DNA of 64,000 nt from PGYR01 sp048267165 (lineage in GTDB: Bacteria; Bacteroidota; Ignavibacteria; Kapaibacteriales; UBA2268). The notes below the pieces were generated by a model. The model was not told the origin of the DNA and searched no databases. It saw only the letters and a list, made by a program, of their open reading frames with translations. Made by a program: the position numbers and the translations under genes. This document shows positions 15,750-24,946 of the stretch, one piece after another; position 1 is the stretch's first letter; each line of letters starts with the position of its first letter. The stretch spans positions 136,556 through 200,555 of the forward strand of contig JBLWYD010000001.1 of assembly GCA_048267165.1 (NCBI GenBank), in the 5' to 3' direction.

Positions 15750-16364
15750 ATGAAAGAAAAGCACTTCATATCGAATAAGAACGAATCTGTACGTATGTTC
15801 AAATGGAACATAATAGAAGCATTATCCAAGACTCATTGGACTTTGCCAGTCATCGTTTATCTGCCTATTATAGCCTATCTATTGTATTTGGGATTCAGCG
15901 GTGATATGAGCGTAATTGCTTCATTGCTTATGTTTCTATTAGGACTATTCGTGTGGACATTTGCTGAGTATTTTATGCACCGATTCGTCTTCCACTATGA
16001 GCCGAAAACGGATTGGGGTAAACGATTCCATTGGCTTATGCACGGAGTACACCACGACTATCCGCAAGATGCAAATCGACTAGTATTACCACCGGGTTTG
16101 AGTCTTATATTTGCTAGTATATTTTTACTTTTCTTCTATTTATTTATACCGATGCCGAGCTTATTTCCATATTTTGCAGGATTCTTATTTGGTTATTTGG
16201 TCTATGATATTGGGCATTACGCTATGCACCATTTCTCTTTCAAAAGCGATTTATTCAAAAAGATAAAACTGCACCACATGAAGCACCACTACGTAGAGCC
16301 ACACGAGGGCTACGGAGTTAGCTCACCGCTTTGGGATATTATATTCCGAACTAGAGGGAAGTGA
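15750..16364 (+). CDS. Fatty acid hydroxylase (sterol desaturase superfamily)
   Basis: A 204-residue membrane protein with about four helices and the di-iron histidine clusters of the superfamily: HRFVFH (in EYFMHRFVFHYEP), HWLMHGVHHDYP, GHYAMHH and HHMKHHYVEPHEGYG. This layout matches the fatty acid 2-hydroxylase (FA2H/Scs7) group, which 2-hydroxylates the acyl chain of sphingolipids using O2. It acts in the cytoplasmic membrane. A serine palmitoyltransferase gene is 5 kb upstream, which supports a sphingolipid role, though carotenoid hydroxylase-like function is possible. It starts 50 bases after moxR; co-transcription is possible. Confidence 0.85.
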   Translation: MKEKHFISNKNESVRMFKWNIIEALSKTHWTLPVIVYLPIIAYLLYLGFSGDMSVIASLLMFLLGLFVWTFAEYFMHRFVFHYEPKTDWGKRFHWLMHGVHHDYPQDANRLVLPPGLSLIFASIFLLFFYLFIPMPSLFPYFAGFLFGYLVYDIGHYAMHHFSFKSDLFKKIKLHHMKHHYVEPHEGYGVSSPLWDIIFRTRGK

Positions 16365-16489
16365 GTTTCTTACTCAGTCATAATTAGTTTATCTTTATGG
16401 ATTATTAATGCTCCCCCTGTGATATGTAAATCTCTAGTCCATCCATTTCTCTATGCATAATTAATTACCTAACGTTAAGTTCTAGCTAT

Positions 16490-16825
16490 TCATTCAATAT
16501 TTGTAATGAAAATATGAGAATAAGCAGGTCCCATGTCGTGGCATACTATAAGTTCATCATTTTTGGGTTCTCTAAATTCTACATAAATTCGCATCCCTTT
16601 AGTTTTTAAATTGTCGGGTAAATTATTCGCATAATAAATTTTCCCAAATGCATTTTCAGGCAGTCCCGTGACCGTATTATCAAGTTCTATTAATAATAAA
16701 CCACAATCCATTCCTTTTCCAAGAACTGTTGCATTAGTTTGGTCTTCAAAATTTGTTGTAGATTTATCGCTACATGAAATTAATATGAATACTAGTCCTA
16801 TAATAAATACAATTATTTTTTTCAT
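16490..16825 (-). CDS. Small lipoprotein of unknown function
   Basis: A 111-residue lipoprotein: MKK, hydrophobic core, lipobox ISCS. Two further Cys residues remain in the mature part (MDCGLLL and VCHDMG), possibly a disulfide. It ends in a short beta region. Last gene of a four-lipoprotein run; its start overlaps the stop of the gene upstream (16822) by 4 bases. No family recognised. Confidence 0.65.
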   Translation of the reverse strand: MKKIIVFIIGLVFILISCSDKSTTNFEDQTNATVLGKGMDCGLLLIELDNTVTGLPENAFGKIYYANNLPDNLKTKGMRIYVEFREPKNDELIVCHDMGPAYSHIFITNIE

Positions 16826-17406
16826 TCTATTTTCTCTCCTGTTTCGACTCCATTTATTTTAGAGTAAATTAAATCTATTTTATCTATTTGCCAAAAACTA
16901 CTAACTAATCCTATATCTTTTGCATAATAAAACATAATCCCTGCATCCCTCTCTATCTCACCTTCTTCTATAGAAGCGTAATCATTAAAGTCACCAACTT
17001 TAGTCCTAATTACTGTAGAACTATTTTTTTCCATTATAGTCTTTAATCTTAACGAATTGTATGTATCATTATCTATAGTAATATCCTTAAATACTCTAAA
17101 AAGTAAATCTTCATTGTCCTTATAAGTATAATAATAAATACCGTCATTGGTTCGGATATAATTTGTGTCTAATTCAAAAATATTATCAACAAGAACGAAG
17201 TATTCTCTTTTAGATATTACCTTTTTTCCTATGATTTTTAAATAAAGATAGGACGTGTCTTGTCTAACAGATTCATATTGCCACTCATTTCCTACATGTA
17301 AAGGAAAATATGACCCATTAGAATTTTTAATTCCTGGTTGTGTTGAATTATCATCGCTGCACCCCAAAATAGCTAACAGAGCTAGTAGTAGTAATATTTT
17401 ATTCAT
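16822..17406 (-). CDS. Lipoprotein with a leader copied from its neighbour
   Basis: A 194-residue lipoprotein; lipobox LGCSDDN. The mature part begins with YFPLHVGNEWQYE, a phrase common in bacteroidete lipoproteins of unknown role, then beta-strands. The signal peptide (MNKILLLLALLAILGC) is almost identical, also at DNA level, to that of the next gene upstream, although the mature proteins are unrelated. The true start is ATG 17406: it overlaps the upstream stop as ATGAATAA (8-base overlap), the same junction as between the two upstream paralogues. Confidence 0.65.
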   Translation of the reverse strand: MNKILLLLALLAILGCSDDNSTQPGIKNSNGSYFPLHVGNEWQYESVRQDTSYLYLKIIGKKVISKREYFVLVDNIFELDTNYIRTNDGIYYYTYKDNEDLLFRVFKDITIDNDTYNSLRLKTIMEKNSSTVIRTKVGDFNDYASIEEGEIERDAGIMFYYAKDIGLVSSFWQIDKIDLIYSKINGVETGEKIE

Positions 17407-17956
17407 CCCAACTCCATTCATAATATCTTAATGTATCAAATATCATCTCAGTGTCCTTAGAAATTTTAGGTATTGAGATTGCCTCGGTATAACCAGCGCC
17501 TTCTTTTGTTACGTCTCTTATGGTTATATCAAGTACATACCTACATTGATTTAATTTCGAATTTTTAAATATTTTCCTAATGAACCAAGGACTTCCACCA
17601 TTTGTCCTTACCTCAAAGAGTATTAAATCCCTCTTAGAAAAATCCACATCAATATAATTAGTATCATTATTGCATGGTAATCCCGAATTTTCAATTAAAA
17701 CTTTAGATTCTTCATACAATTGCTTAAATTCATTTTCCTGTTTTATCAGTTTACCTCTTTCATACAAATCATACCAGATACAAGGTATCTCTAATGTATC
17801 TATATCGGTCATTTCCACCCAATTGGGGTCACTTTCGAGTTCCTCTAATGTGTATTTTTTATCAAGGTTTTCCTTGACTTCGTTTTTAGTAGGTGCATTA
17901 TCATCGCTGCATCCTATGAAGGCTAATAGAGCAAGTAGTAGTAATATTTTATTCAT
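17399..17956 (-). CDS. Lipoprotein, tandem paralogue (second copy)
   Basis: A 185-residue lipoprotein (lipobox IGCSDDN). It is clearly duplicated from the gene upstream: both contain NEVKENLDKKYTLEELESD, PNWVE-TDIDTLEIPCIWYDLY, DTNYIDVDFS-RDLILFE and end in IFDTLRYY-WS-DE. Two Cys residues (IPCIWYDL and LPCNND/ACKND) are kept. Function unknown. The true start is ATG 17956, overlapping the upstream stop as ATGAATAA; the longer frame to 17971 reads through the neighbour's coding end. Confidence 0.7.
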   Translation of the reverse strand: MNKILLLLALLAFIGCSDDNAPTKNEVKENLDKKYTLEELESDPNWVEMTDIDTLEIPCIWYDLYERGKLIKQENEFKQLYEESKVLIENSGLPCNNDTNYIDVDFSKRDLILFEVRTNGGSPWFIRKIFKNSKLNQCRYVLDITIRDVTKEGAGYTEAISIPKISKDTEMIFDTLRYYEWSWDE

Positions 17957-18503
17957 CATAACTCCAATCATAATATCTTAATGTATCAAATATCATTTCC
18001 ATATCACTTGATATTTTAGGTATAGAGAATGCTTCTGTAAAATTAAAACCTACTTTGGATCCACCTCTAATGGTTATTTCAAGCACATATATACATTGAT
18101 TTAATTTCGAATTTTTAAATATTCTCCTTTTGAACAATGGGCTACCTCCAATTGGACCGAACTCAAATAATATTAAATCTCTATTGGAAAAATCCACATC
18201 AATATAATTAGTATCGTTTTTGCACGCCCATTCCGAATGTTCCATTAAAGCTTTTGACTCATCATACAAATTTTTATATTCAGCATCAGTCCTAATTACT
18301 TTACCCATTTTATACAAATCATACCAGATACAAGGTATCTCCAATGTATCAATATCGGTTATCTCCACCCAGTTTGGGTCACTTTCTAGTTCTTCTAATG
18401 TGTATTTTTTATCTAGGTTTTCCTTGACTTCGTTTTTAGTAGGAGTGTTTTCATCGCATCCTAAGAAAGTTAGTAGAGTTAGTACTAGTATTATTTTTTT
18501 CAT
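17949..18503 (-). CDS. Lipoprotein, tandem paralogue (first copy)
   Basis: A 184-residue lipoprotein with lipobox LGCDEN, first of the four-gene lipoprotein unit on the minus strand. It shares long identical stretches with 17399-17956 (see there), most in the N-terminal third of the mature chain and at the C-terminus; the middle differs more. No known domain. Starts 18 bases downstream of the stop of the T9SS cargo gene at 18522, so all five genes may be one transcript. Confidence 0.7.
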   Translation of the reverse strand: MKKIILVLTLLTFLGCDENTPTKNEVKENLDKKYTLEELESDPNWVEITDIDTLEIPCIWYDLYKMGKVIRTDAEYKNLYDESKALMEHSEWACKNDTNYIDVDFSNRDLILFEFGPIGGSPLFKRRIFKNSKLNQCIYVLEITIRGGSKVGFNFTEAFSIPKISSDMEMIFDTLRYYDWSYDE

Positions 18504-18521
18504 TCTATGTTACCTTTGAAT

Positions 18522-19862
18522 TTACTCTTTAACAAATCGCTTATAAATTTTATCATTAATCCTGATAAAGTATGTCCCTGTGTATAAATAATCGATGTTT
18601 AAACTCTGTTCCATTCGTGGTGCAATATACTGATTTGATAATACTCTCTTACCGTTTAGATCTAGTATTTCAATGGAATTAATTAGTTTGTCATAGCTGA
18701 TATTTATCTCTTCTTTCGCTGGGTTGGGGTAGATGCTGAGGTTTGAGATTACAGATTCAACGGATGATTCTATATCCAGTTTAATTCGAAATATTTTTTT
18801 AGTATTCTGTATATTTCCTTCTGAATCTGTATATTTTACATTAGCTTGCCCATATCCATAATTGTCTATATATGCAAAACCGTCCGAATTACTACTATTA
18901 TAGAATTCATCTTCTTCATCATACAAATCTATCCAAGTATTCCCACCGTCAAGCGAATAAATGAAAATCTGTTTACCATATCCAAAAATTATATTTTCAT
19001 AAATCTGAAATGATTTGATCCATTTACCACCACTTATAGTATCAGATATAAATACAGACTCCCATTTTTCAAAGTCTATTGTTCTCATTATTCTTGTATG
19101 CCCATCTTTGTCTGCTTTGTAACTATTATCAGTAAAAGCATAAGGGGCTTGGTAAATCATATTCTCATATTGTTGATTTACAAATTCTGATTTTTCGAAT
19201 AATTCAGATTCAAATTCCTCCCAATTACCTCCTCCATTCTGTGTTCTAAAGAATCTAAAAATGCCTTGCAAACTTGTAATTATTACTATATTATTCTCAT
19301 CCATTGGAACAAAGTTTAAAAATGAAAACCCAGGAGGAAACACATCATTAGCAATTGGTAATGGATTCCAAGTTTTCCCGCCGTCTGTGGTTTTAGTAAG
19401 TATATGATCATAAATATGTCCTAGAAAACCAATTTTCTCGTTTACAAATTTTATATGATGGATTGCGTGATTGTCTTTTTCTCCGAAAAAAGTAAAATCC
19501 CAAGTCTCACCTCCATCGAATGAGTGATATAATCGCCCATTATCAGCAGGAGCAAATAAATTATTATTATGATTTAAAAGCTTGTAAAAATTCGTTGTAG
19601 CACCGATATTATTTATTGGTGCATAGACACAAGAATCCCAATTCATTCCATAATCTTTGGATTTTATTATAGAATATTGCCCACCTCTAAATATGGAGTA
19701 AATTGTGTTATTTAAAACAGTCGTGTTAAATAGTATAAATTCACTAGATTTATTATTTGGTCGAGGAATAGTTGTTTTATTATCGATTAACTCCCACTTC
19801 TCGGCTGTGGCTGTACTCGCTAGTATCACGAAAGTTAGTATTATGTAGATTGCTTTTTTCAT
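18522..19862 (-). CDS. T9SS cargo with Ycf48/BNR-like repeats
   Basis: A 446-residue secreted protein. After the signal peptide come beta-propeller repeats of the photosystem II stability factor/sialidase type: SFDGGETWDF, TTDGGKTWNPL, TQNGGGNWEEF, SLDGGNTWIDLY. The last 80 residues are a T9SS type A sorting domain (LSIYPNPAKEEINISY, then LNGKRVL and a closing strand ending RFVKE), which would direct export and outer-membrane attachment. Start: ATG 19862 with GAGGAAA just upstream; the open frame to 19904 has no comparable ribosome site. Likely surface exposed; ligand unknown. Confidence 0.85.
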   Translation of the reverse strand: MKKAIYIILTFVILASTATAEKWELIDNKTTIPRPNNKSSEFILFNTTVLNNTIYSIFRGGQYSIIKSKDYGMNWDSCVYAPINNIGATTNFYKLLNHNNNLFAPADNGRLYHSFDGGETWDFTFFGEKDNHAIHHIKFVNEKIGFLGHIYDHILTKTTDGGKTWNPLPIANDVFPPGFSFLNFVPMDENNIVIITSLQGIFRFFRTQNGGGNWEEFESELFEKSEFVNQQYENMIYQAPYAFTDNSYKADKDGHTRIMRTIDFEKWESVFISDTISGGKWIKSFQIYENIIFGYGKQIFIYSLDGGNTWIDLYDEEDEFYNSSNSDGFAYIDNYGYGQANVKYTDSEGNIQNTKKIFRIKLDIESSVESVISNLSIYPNPAKEEINISYDKLINSIEILDLNGKRVLSNQYIAPRMEQSLNIDYLYTGTYFIRINDKIYKRFVKE

Positions 19863-19864
19863 AG

Positions 19865-19871
19865 TTTCCTC
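19865..19871 (-). promoter_or_regulatory. Ribosome binding site deciding the start at 19862
   Basis: GAGGAAA on the minus strand, directly upstream of the ATG at 19862; the longer frame to 19904 has no such site. Confidence 0.65.
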
Positions 19872-20122
19872 AGATTGTTGTTTATACCTTTTTTTGATAT
19901 ACAATTAACTCGTAAAATGGTTGCACAGAAATGATAGATTTTTTTTAAATATCTCCCACCTCTTTTCATTGTATTTCAAAAGACATAATACACAAATAAC
20001 ACACCATCATAAAGAAAGTTACACAACTATCGTATAATTTACAAATCTATCCTTTTGCTCGTAATTGCTAACTATTGGTTAAATTGCTTTTTTTGATATC
20101 AACATCCTAAAATCTACTTATT

Positions 20123-21811
20123 TTGAATATTAAATCATATATAGAAAAACATCCATTTTCAATAGTCATTGTCTTTTTCGTTTTTTTATACATCTGGCAG
20201 CCATTTTTCGCTGGAATGTATTCTGATGATTGGGTTTTTCTTATTAGCTATTTCGCCGAGCATACTGATATTTCTGCACCTTTCTCGCTCGAAAGGTTGA
20301 CCCACTTTATGACTGTATATGCCAATAGACCTATGTCGGGTGTAATGTTCTATCTTGTTAACTCTATTTGTGGTCATAATATCGCATTAGTACATACATT
20401 TATGCTCAGCTGGATTGTCACGGCTTTGTACGCCTACTACCTATTTGCTCGTGAGTTTTTAGCATTCCTCTCTATCAAAAAAGCGAGTCTAGTTGCTGCT
20501 ATTACGACTCTTATTTGGATTGTCTCTCCCTGGACTTTGGGGGTTACGGCTTGGTTTTCTAGCTCTGTTAATCTTATCTCGTTTGTATTCTTTTCGTTGT
20601 CATTATACTACCTTTTTCGGGGATTGCGAATCGGTAAACACAACTATCTGAAAGTAGGAATATTCTACCTACTTTCGGTGTTAACTTATGAAAGCTTTTT
20701 CTTCCAGTATTTCATCTTCATAGCAATAGCTTGGCTGTTTATCAAGGAAAAAGTTATTGACAAAAAAGTACTCGTAAAGCATAGCTCAATTCTCTCCGTG
20801 ATAGTATCTTTGACCGTAGTTTGGAACCGATTAGCTCCGACTATTTTCGACGCAGTTATTAATAAAGTGATTAACCCTTATTTCTTACAAACACTGGTTG
20901 TCAATATATTCTCTTTCCCTTATTTGCTAATAGCTAGTTTCGGGGTGTTTGAACTATTGGCTTTAGCGATATTTGTACCGACTATTATCTATTTTGTAAT
21001 AAAGCTGAAGAAAAATGCAGGTGGCTTAATACCACTATTCCGCACCAAAAGATTTGCAATTATTCTACTATTAACTTCGGGTATCTTCGCAGGATTTTTC
21101 TTGTATTCAGCCGCCGGCTATACTATGTGGGGCTTGGGTTCTAGGAGTCGTACTATGTTCGTAGCATCTTTCTATTTACCTTTAATTATAGTAATAATAG
21201 CCCAGCGAATTAGCGAATTAAATAATATTAGCAAAGCCAATAAAAAAGGGATTGCAATTGCTTTATTCGCACTTTCATTTGCAGCATTACTCGTGAATAA
21301 ATTAGATTGGGTGGAGGCAGAAAAAATGCAAAAAGACGTAATTGAGAAATTCCCCACTGAACAAGTTGCCGATTTAGATTCTAACGATATGGTATTGGTG
21401 GTCGCACCTTTCCGCCACAAACGGATATCACAATTTGATGCACCGTGGTCAATTAATAATCAGATGCAATATGGTAAATCATTCTATAGAGGCGGTGAGT
21501 TAGCCCGAACAACTGATGCTAAATTTGCGGTTGGCAGAGGCATTGTCCACCCAGTTAGTGGCAAGCATTACCAGATATATTGGGATGGCGCATTGCTTTA
21601 TCAGGGCTATGATCTAGACATAGAAGCAAAGGGCATAGACAAGAATTTCTTTTATAATAGGGCAGAGAGCTTCACTGCTAAACGGCTTTATATATGGAAT
21701 TACTATGAGGGTACTTTCCAACAGATAACTGACCCAAAATTATTCGAATATGAACCATATTACAACTATGACTATTGGGTAACTTGGGTTTATCACAATT
21801 GGGTACAATAA
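20123..21811 (+). CDS. Large polytopic membrane protein, glycosyltransferase-like
   Basis: A 562-residue protein with about ten or more membrane helices in the first 400 residues and a soluble C-terminal part. The loop after TM1 has the acidic pair MYSDDW, as in GT39/GT-C fold membrane glycosyltransferases, which use polyprenyl-phosphate sugars. It is similar in plan to, but not an obvious paralogue of, the protein at 1-1416. The C-terminal 140 residues are rich in Tyr/Trp. The start is TTG at 20123, the first codon before a basic stretch and TM1; no clear ribosome site. A cupin gene follows after 13 bases. Confidence 0.65.
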   Translation: MNIKSYIEKHPFSIVIVFFVFLYIWQPFFAGMYSDDWVFLISYFAEHTDISAPFSLERLTHFMTVYANRPMSGVMFYLVNSICGHNIALVHTFMLSWIVTALYAYYLFAREFLAFLSIKKASLVAAITTLIWIVSPWTLGVTAWFSSSVNLISFVFFSLSLYYLFRGLRIGKHNYLKVGIFYLLSVLTYESFFFQYFIFIAIAWLFIKEKVIDKKVLVKHSSILSVIVSLTVVWNRLAPTIFDAVINKVINPYFLQTLVVNIFSFPYLLIASFGVFELLALAIFVPTIIYFVIKLKKNAGGLIPLFRTKRFAIILLLTSGIFAGFFLYSAAGYTMWGLGSRSRTMFVASFYLPLIIVIIAQRISELNNISKANKKGIAIALFALSFAALLVNKLDWVEAEKMQKDVIEKFPTEQVADLDSNDMVLVVAPFRHKRISQFDAPWSINNQMQYGKSFYRGGELARTTDAKFAVGRGIVHPVSGKHYQIYWDGALLYQGYDLDIEAKGIDKNFFYNRAESFTAKRLYIWNYYEGTFQQITDPKLFEYEPYYNYDYWVTWVYHNWVQ

Positions 21812-21824
21812 ATCGGGTAATACT

Positions 21825-22187
21825 ATGCTAGAAGTAAAAAAACTAAACGAAATATTCAATCAAATTAATGAGTACTGGCAACCTCATATAGTCGGCGAAC
21901 TCAACGGTCAACACGTTAAGGCGGCGAAGTTTAAGGGTCAATTCCCAATGCACAAGCACGACGATGAGGACGAGATGTTCTTAGTCATTAATGGGGCAAT
22001 ACAGATTGAGTTTTCAGATTATACAAAAACGGTTGGAGAGGGCGAGTTCATAGTAATCCCAAAAGGAATTACTCATAGTCCAATAGCCGCCGAAGAAGCT
22101 CACGTCTTATTATTCGAGCCAATTAGTACGCTCAACACTGGCGATACGGTAAGCGAATACACACACCGTGATTTGAAGAAGCTGTAG
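21825..22187 (+). CDS. Small cupin-domain protein
   Basis: A 120-residue single-domain cupin. Motif 1 is seen as FPMHKHDDEDEMFLVINGAI (two His and a Glu that can bind a metal) and motif 2 as GEFIVIPKGITHSPIA (Gly and His). Such proteins are often metal-dependent isomerases, dioxygenases or ligand sensors; no specific reaction can be assigned. It starts 13 bases after the membrane protein gene, so it is co-transcribed with it. No terminator with a T tract is seen; two palindromes follow. Confidence 0.85.
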   Translation: MLEVKKLNEIFNQINEYWQPHIVGELNGQHVKAAKFKGQFPMHKHDDEDEMFLVINGAIQIEFSDYTKTVGEGEFIVIPKGITHSPIAAEEAHVLLFEPISTLNTGDTVSEYTHRDLKKL

Positions 22188-22733
22188 AGTTTATGCTCCA
22201 TACGGACTTGAAGGGTATTTAAACTCCGTTAGGAGTTCAATATTAGTAGCATAGAGTTAATTGAGGATCTAATACAACTCCGTTAGGAGTTGAATGAGTA
22301 TGAGACTATTCTTTTATCGTTAGAATTAATTATTAGTATTTTCTCTGAATCAAGATTTACATAATTTAACACAGATTGTCGGTTTACCAAAAAGTATTGC
22401 AATTAGTTTTTTCTGCCTAGACTCTTCACTCCATTTCATTTCGTTCTGAGTGACGATAAGTTTGAAGGCTCATCTGCCAAACAAGCCGAAGGTATGGTCA
22501 AAGGGGGTAGTTGGATTTATTCTTAAAATTATAACATCTATATTTTTTACTACGCACTCATTATGTTTGTTTTAACACAAAGACCACAGAGTTTTACCGT
22601 TTGCTTTTGCCAATGGAATAATTAATATTAATGAACACCCAGTCAGACACACTGCGTGCATCTACCACTCATGCCTTTGGCTTGAAAAGCCCTTTTTCGC
22701 TACACTTAAAGAGGGGAATTTTTTAGCTTTTAA
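22188..22733. other. Gene-free interval with two palindromes and no recognisable gene
   Basis: About 545 bases between convergent genes. It contains two identical 16-bp palindromes (22222-22237 and 22276-22291). The rest (22300-22733) is frequently stopped in all frames and shows no RNA gene that I can recognise. A short hairpin GGCTT/AAGCC lies near 22679-22690, followed by CTTTTTC, possibly a weak plus-strand terminator. The text looks like decayed mobile or repeat DNA, but I cannot identify its source. Confidence 0.5.
22222..22291. repeat. Pair of REP-like palindromes
   Basis: AACTCCGTTAGGAGTT occurs at 22222-22237 and again at 22276-22291 (54 bases apart), each flanked by similar AT-rich text. 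Each folds into a small perfect hairpin (AACTCC/GGAGTT). There is no T tract, so they are not simple terminators. REP-like elements mobilised by RAYT transposases are a possible origin. Confidence 0.6.
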
Positions 22734-24248
22734 TTACTCGACAACTACGAATTTCTTCGAATAGCTCTTATCACCCAAAGTGATACGAATTAGGTAAGTA
22801 CCGGCAGCTTTTTTGCCGAGATTTAACTCGTATTTTTGCTTATTGTGTAGTCCCTGATATAAGGTAGATAGCGCATTACCAGATAGGTCAATTAATTCTA
22901 TAGACATTTGCTCACCTATTGCGGCATCTAACTCTAAGCTGATTTTTCCATCTTTTGTGGGGTTGGGGTATAAGACTATTGGACTTTTCTCTTCGGCTGT
23001 TTCTACACTTGTTAATCGCTCTTTGAAGAAAACTTCGTTTGCCAATAATTCAGCTTCTATTTTCTTTCTTGTGCCTTCGTCCATGTTCGGATAACCACCA
23101 TTCGGAGAAGTCATATTTATCTGAATAACAAAACTAGCTGATTGATTAGCCGGCAATACAAATGGTATTGTAGGCATAAAGAATCTTTGATCTGTTTTTT
23201 TTATTAAATTCTCGCTCCATGAAATAAATGAACTCCAATATTCTAGATAATCATATGCGTTTGGCAATTGTCTATATCCAAGAACTTTTAACTCACGACT
23301 AAATTCATTATTATAGTCTATCAGAATCCCTTGAGCAAGAGGTGTTTGTAACCATTTGAAACTAATGTATCCAAATTCTTCACCCTCTTCATATTCTTCC
23401 ATCTCTGTTGCGAAGGAGACATAAGAACTATCTTCAGGAAACAGAATTATATCATTATCAATACCTGTGAAGGCATTAGTATACTTAGTAATATCTATAT
23501 CGAAAACAGGTGCAAACGATAGACTTTTGATATCATTTGCTGTATTATTTGTAATCACCCAATTGATAAAAACTACATTCTTTTGTTCTTCATTATCATA
23601 ACTATATACTCTTGTTTCTGCCTCAATACCTGCCTCTCGTATTATATTATTATATATTACCGAAATTGGATTGACATTCGTATCTGTATCTTTGTAAATT
23701 GCTACTATATCTTCATCAGACTTGAATAATGGTTTGCTAAGTGTACTAGTTCTATCTGATTCGTCAACTTTATAATCGCCATAGAAAGAGCCAAGGTAAC
23801 CCTCGTCAGTCCATATAGGCCATTTGGGGCCAGTGCCGCCCGACTGTTCTACACCAGAATACTTATCATAATTAGTAGAGCTATATACTCTGTATTTACT
23901 TGCCATACTAGAATCTAATAAAATACCGTCTGATATTGAGCCCGGAACAAACCAACTAACTGCATACATAAAATTGTAAGAGTATTCCGGTAAATGAGAT
24001 GTTTCTCCAGCTGCCATTTGCTCACGAAGTAATATAAACCCACCACCATATAAGTACTGTGCGTTAGAGCCACGAGGCCAGATGAAACCTGATTTCTTAG
24101 TTACTAGGTCGTGACCAACTATGCCGTTATTGGTCACAGTTAGCTCTATATTGCCTTTGGTTGATTTGATTGAATGGATTGTTGGAACTTGGGGAAAAAC
24201 AGCAGAGAGTGCCGTTATAAATGCTAATAGGTATATCGTAGCTTTCAT
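22734..24248 (-). CDS. T9SS cargo protein of unknown function
   Basis: A 504-residue secreted protein: signal peptide (MKATIYLLAFITALSAVF), a large beta-rich middle with no family I recognise, and a C-terminal T9SS type A domain (VLYPNPTKDGKISLEL, then IDLSGNALSTLY and TYLIRITLGDKSYSKKF). Similar proteins with phrases such as FIWPRG and FAPVFDIDI occur among exported bacteroidete proteins and describe no known activity. The start is ATG 24248, sharing one base with the queE stop (TAATG), so it is translationally coupled to queE; the longer frame to 24332 lies inside queE and lacks a signal peptide start. Confidence 0.8.
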   Translation of the reverse strand: MKATIYLLAFITALSAVFPQVPTIHSIKSTKGNIELTVTNNGIVGHDLVTKKSGFIWPRGSNAQYLYGGGFILLREQMAAGETSHLPEYSYNFMYAVSWFVPGSISDGILLDSSMASKYRVYSSTNYDKYSGVEQSGGTGPKWPIWTDEGYLGSFYGDYKVDESDRTSTLSKPLFKSDEDIVAIYKDTDTNVNPISVIYNNIIREAGIEAETRVYSYDNEEQKNVVFINWVITNNTANDIKSLSFAPVFDIDITKYTNAFTGIDNDIILFPEDSSYVSFATEMEEYEEGEEFGYISFKWLQTPLAQGILIDYNNEFSRELKVLGYRQLPNAYDYLEYWSSFISWSENLIKKTDQRFFMPTIPFVLPANQSASFVIQINMTSPNGGYPNMDEGTRKKIEAELLANEVFFKERLTSVETAEEKSPIVLYPNPTKDGKISLELDAAIGEQMSIELIDLSGNALSTLYQGLHNKQKYELNLGKKAAGTYLIRITLGDKSYSKKFVVVE

Positions 24249-24916
24249 TACACTCCTCGTGTATTTGGTTCCCATATAAATTTGTGCATCTGCATTTGCA
24301 TTCTTACTGGCAGATGATCTTCTAATATCCAATTCGCTATTTCTATCGGCTCTATCTCACCGAAAACAGGAGAGAATAAAACTTCTCTTACTCTGTTGAA
24401 TAGATAATATTCACGACATTTATCTACTGCCCAATCGTAGTCGGCTCTATCTTTGATTACGAACTTAACTTCGTCTTTTTCATCTAGCTTGGCTATATTA
24501 TTATAGTCATTCTTCTTGTGCATAGCCGAACCGGGGCACTTTAGGTCGAATATTTTCACAGCTTCTTTCGGTACTTTCCCTATGTCTTGTTGCCCATTAG
24601 TCTCTATTACTACGTCTAGTCCACGGCTGAGAGCTACTTCGACTAGTGCACCTATTTCCTTTTGTTCTAGCGGTTCCCCACCAGTTAGCATTAGAAACTT
24701 ACAATTGTGGCTTTCTACTTCTGCGAGTATTTCGTCTATACTCATTAGCTTTTCAGTCTGGTTTCGCTCTAGTGCATACGGCGTATCGCACCAACTGCAA
24801 CGTAGCAAACAACCTTGCATACGAACAAATACGCAGGGCTTACCGCTGCGGCTGCCCTCACCTTGTATTGAGTAAAATATCTCATTTACGTTGTACTGTA
24901 TTTCGTCTTTGTTCAT
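24248..24916 (-). CDS. queE: 7-carboxy-7-deazaguanine synthase (radical SAM)
   Basis: A 222-residue radical SAM enzyme that converts 6-carboxy-5,6,7,8-tetrahydropterin to 7-carboxy-7-deazaguanine, a step in queuosine tRNA modification. The cluster motif is CLLRCSWC (Cys36, Cys40, Cys43: CxxxCxxC). The N-terminal FYSIQGEGSRSGKP and MLTGGEPLEQKE fit QueE. Length is normal. No other que genes are nearby. It lies 30 bases after rlmD and is coupled to the T9SS cargo gene downstream. Confidence 0.95.
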   Translation of the reverse strand: MNKDEIQYNVNEIFYSIQGEGSRSGKPCVFVRMQGCLLRCSWCDTPYALERNQTEKLMSIDEILAEVESHNCKFLMLTGGEPLEQKEIGALVEVALSRGLDVVIETNGQQDIGKVPKEAVKIFDLKCPGSAMHKKNDYNNIAKLDEKDEVKFVIKDRADYDWAVDKCREYYLFNRVREVLFSPVFGEIEPIEIANWILEDHLPVRMQMQMHKFIWEPNTRGV

Positions 24917-24946
24917 ACTAATAACACTTTAACAATTATAAAGTTA

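Noticed and set aside
22301..22733. Search for tRNA or rRNA genes in the gene-free interval
   Set aside because: No cloverleaf-like arms or conserved rRNA text found by eye; no RNA gene was seen anywhere in the window.
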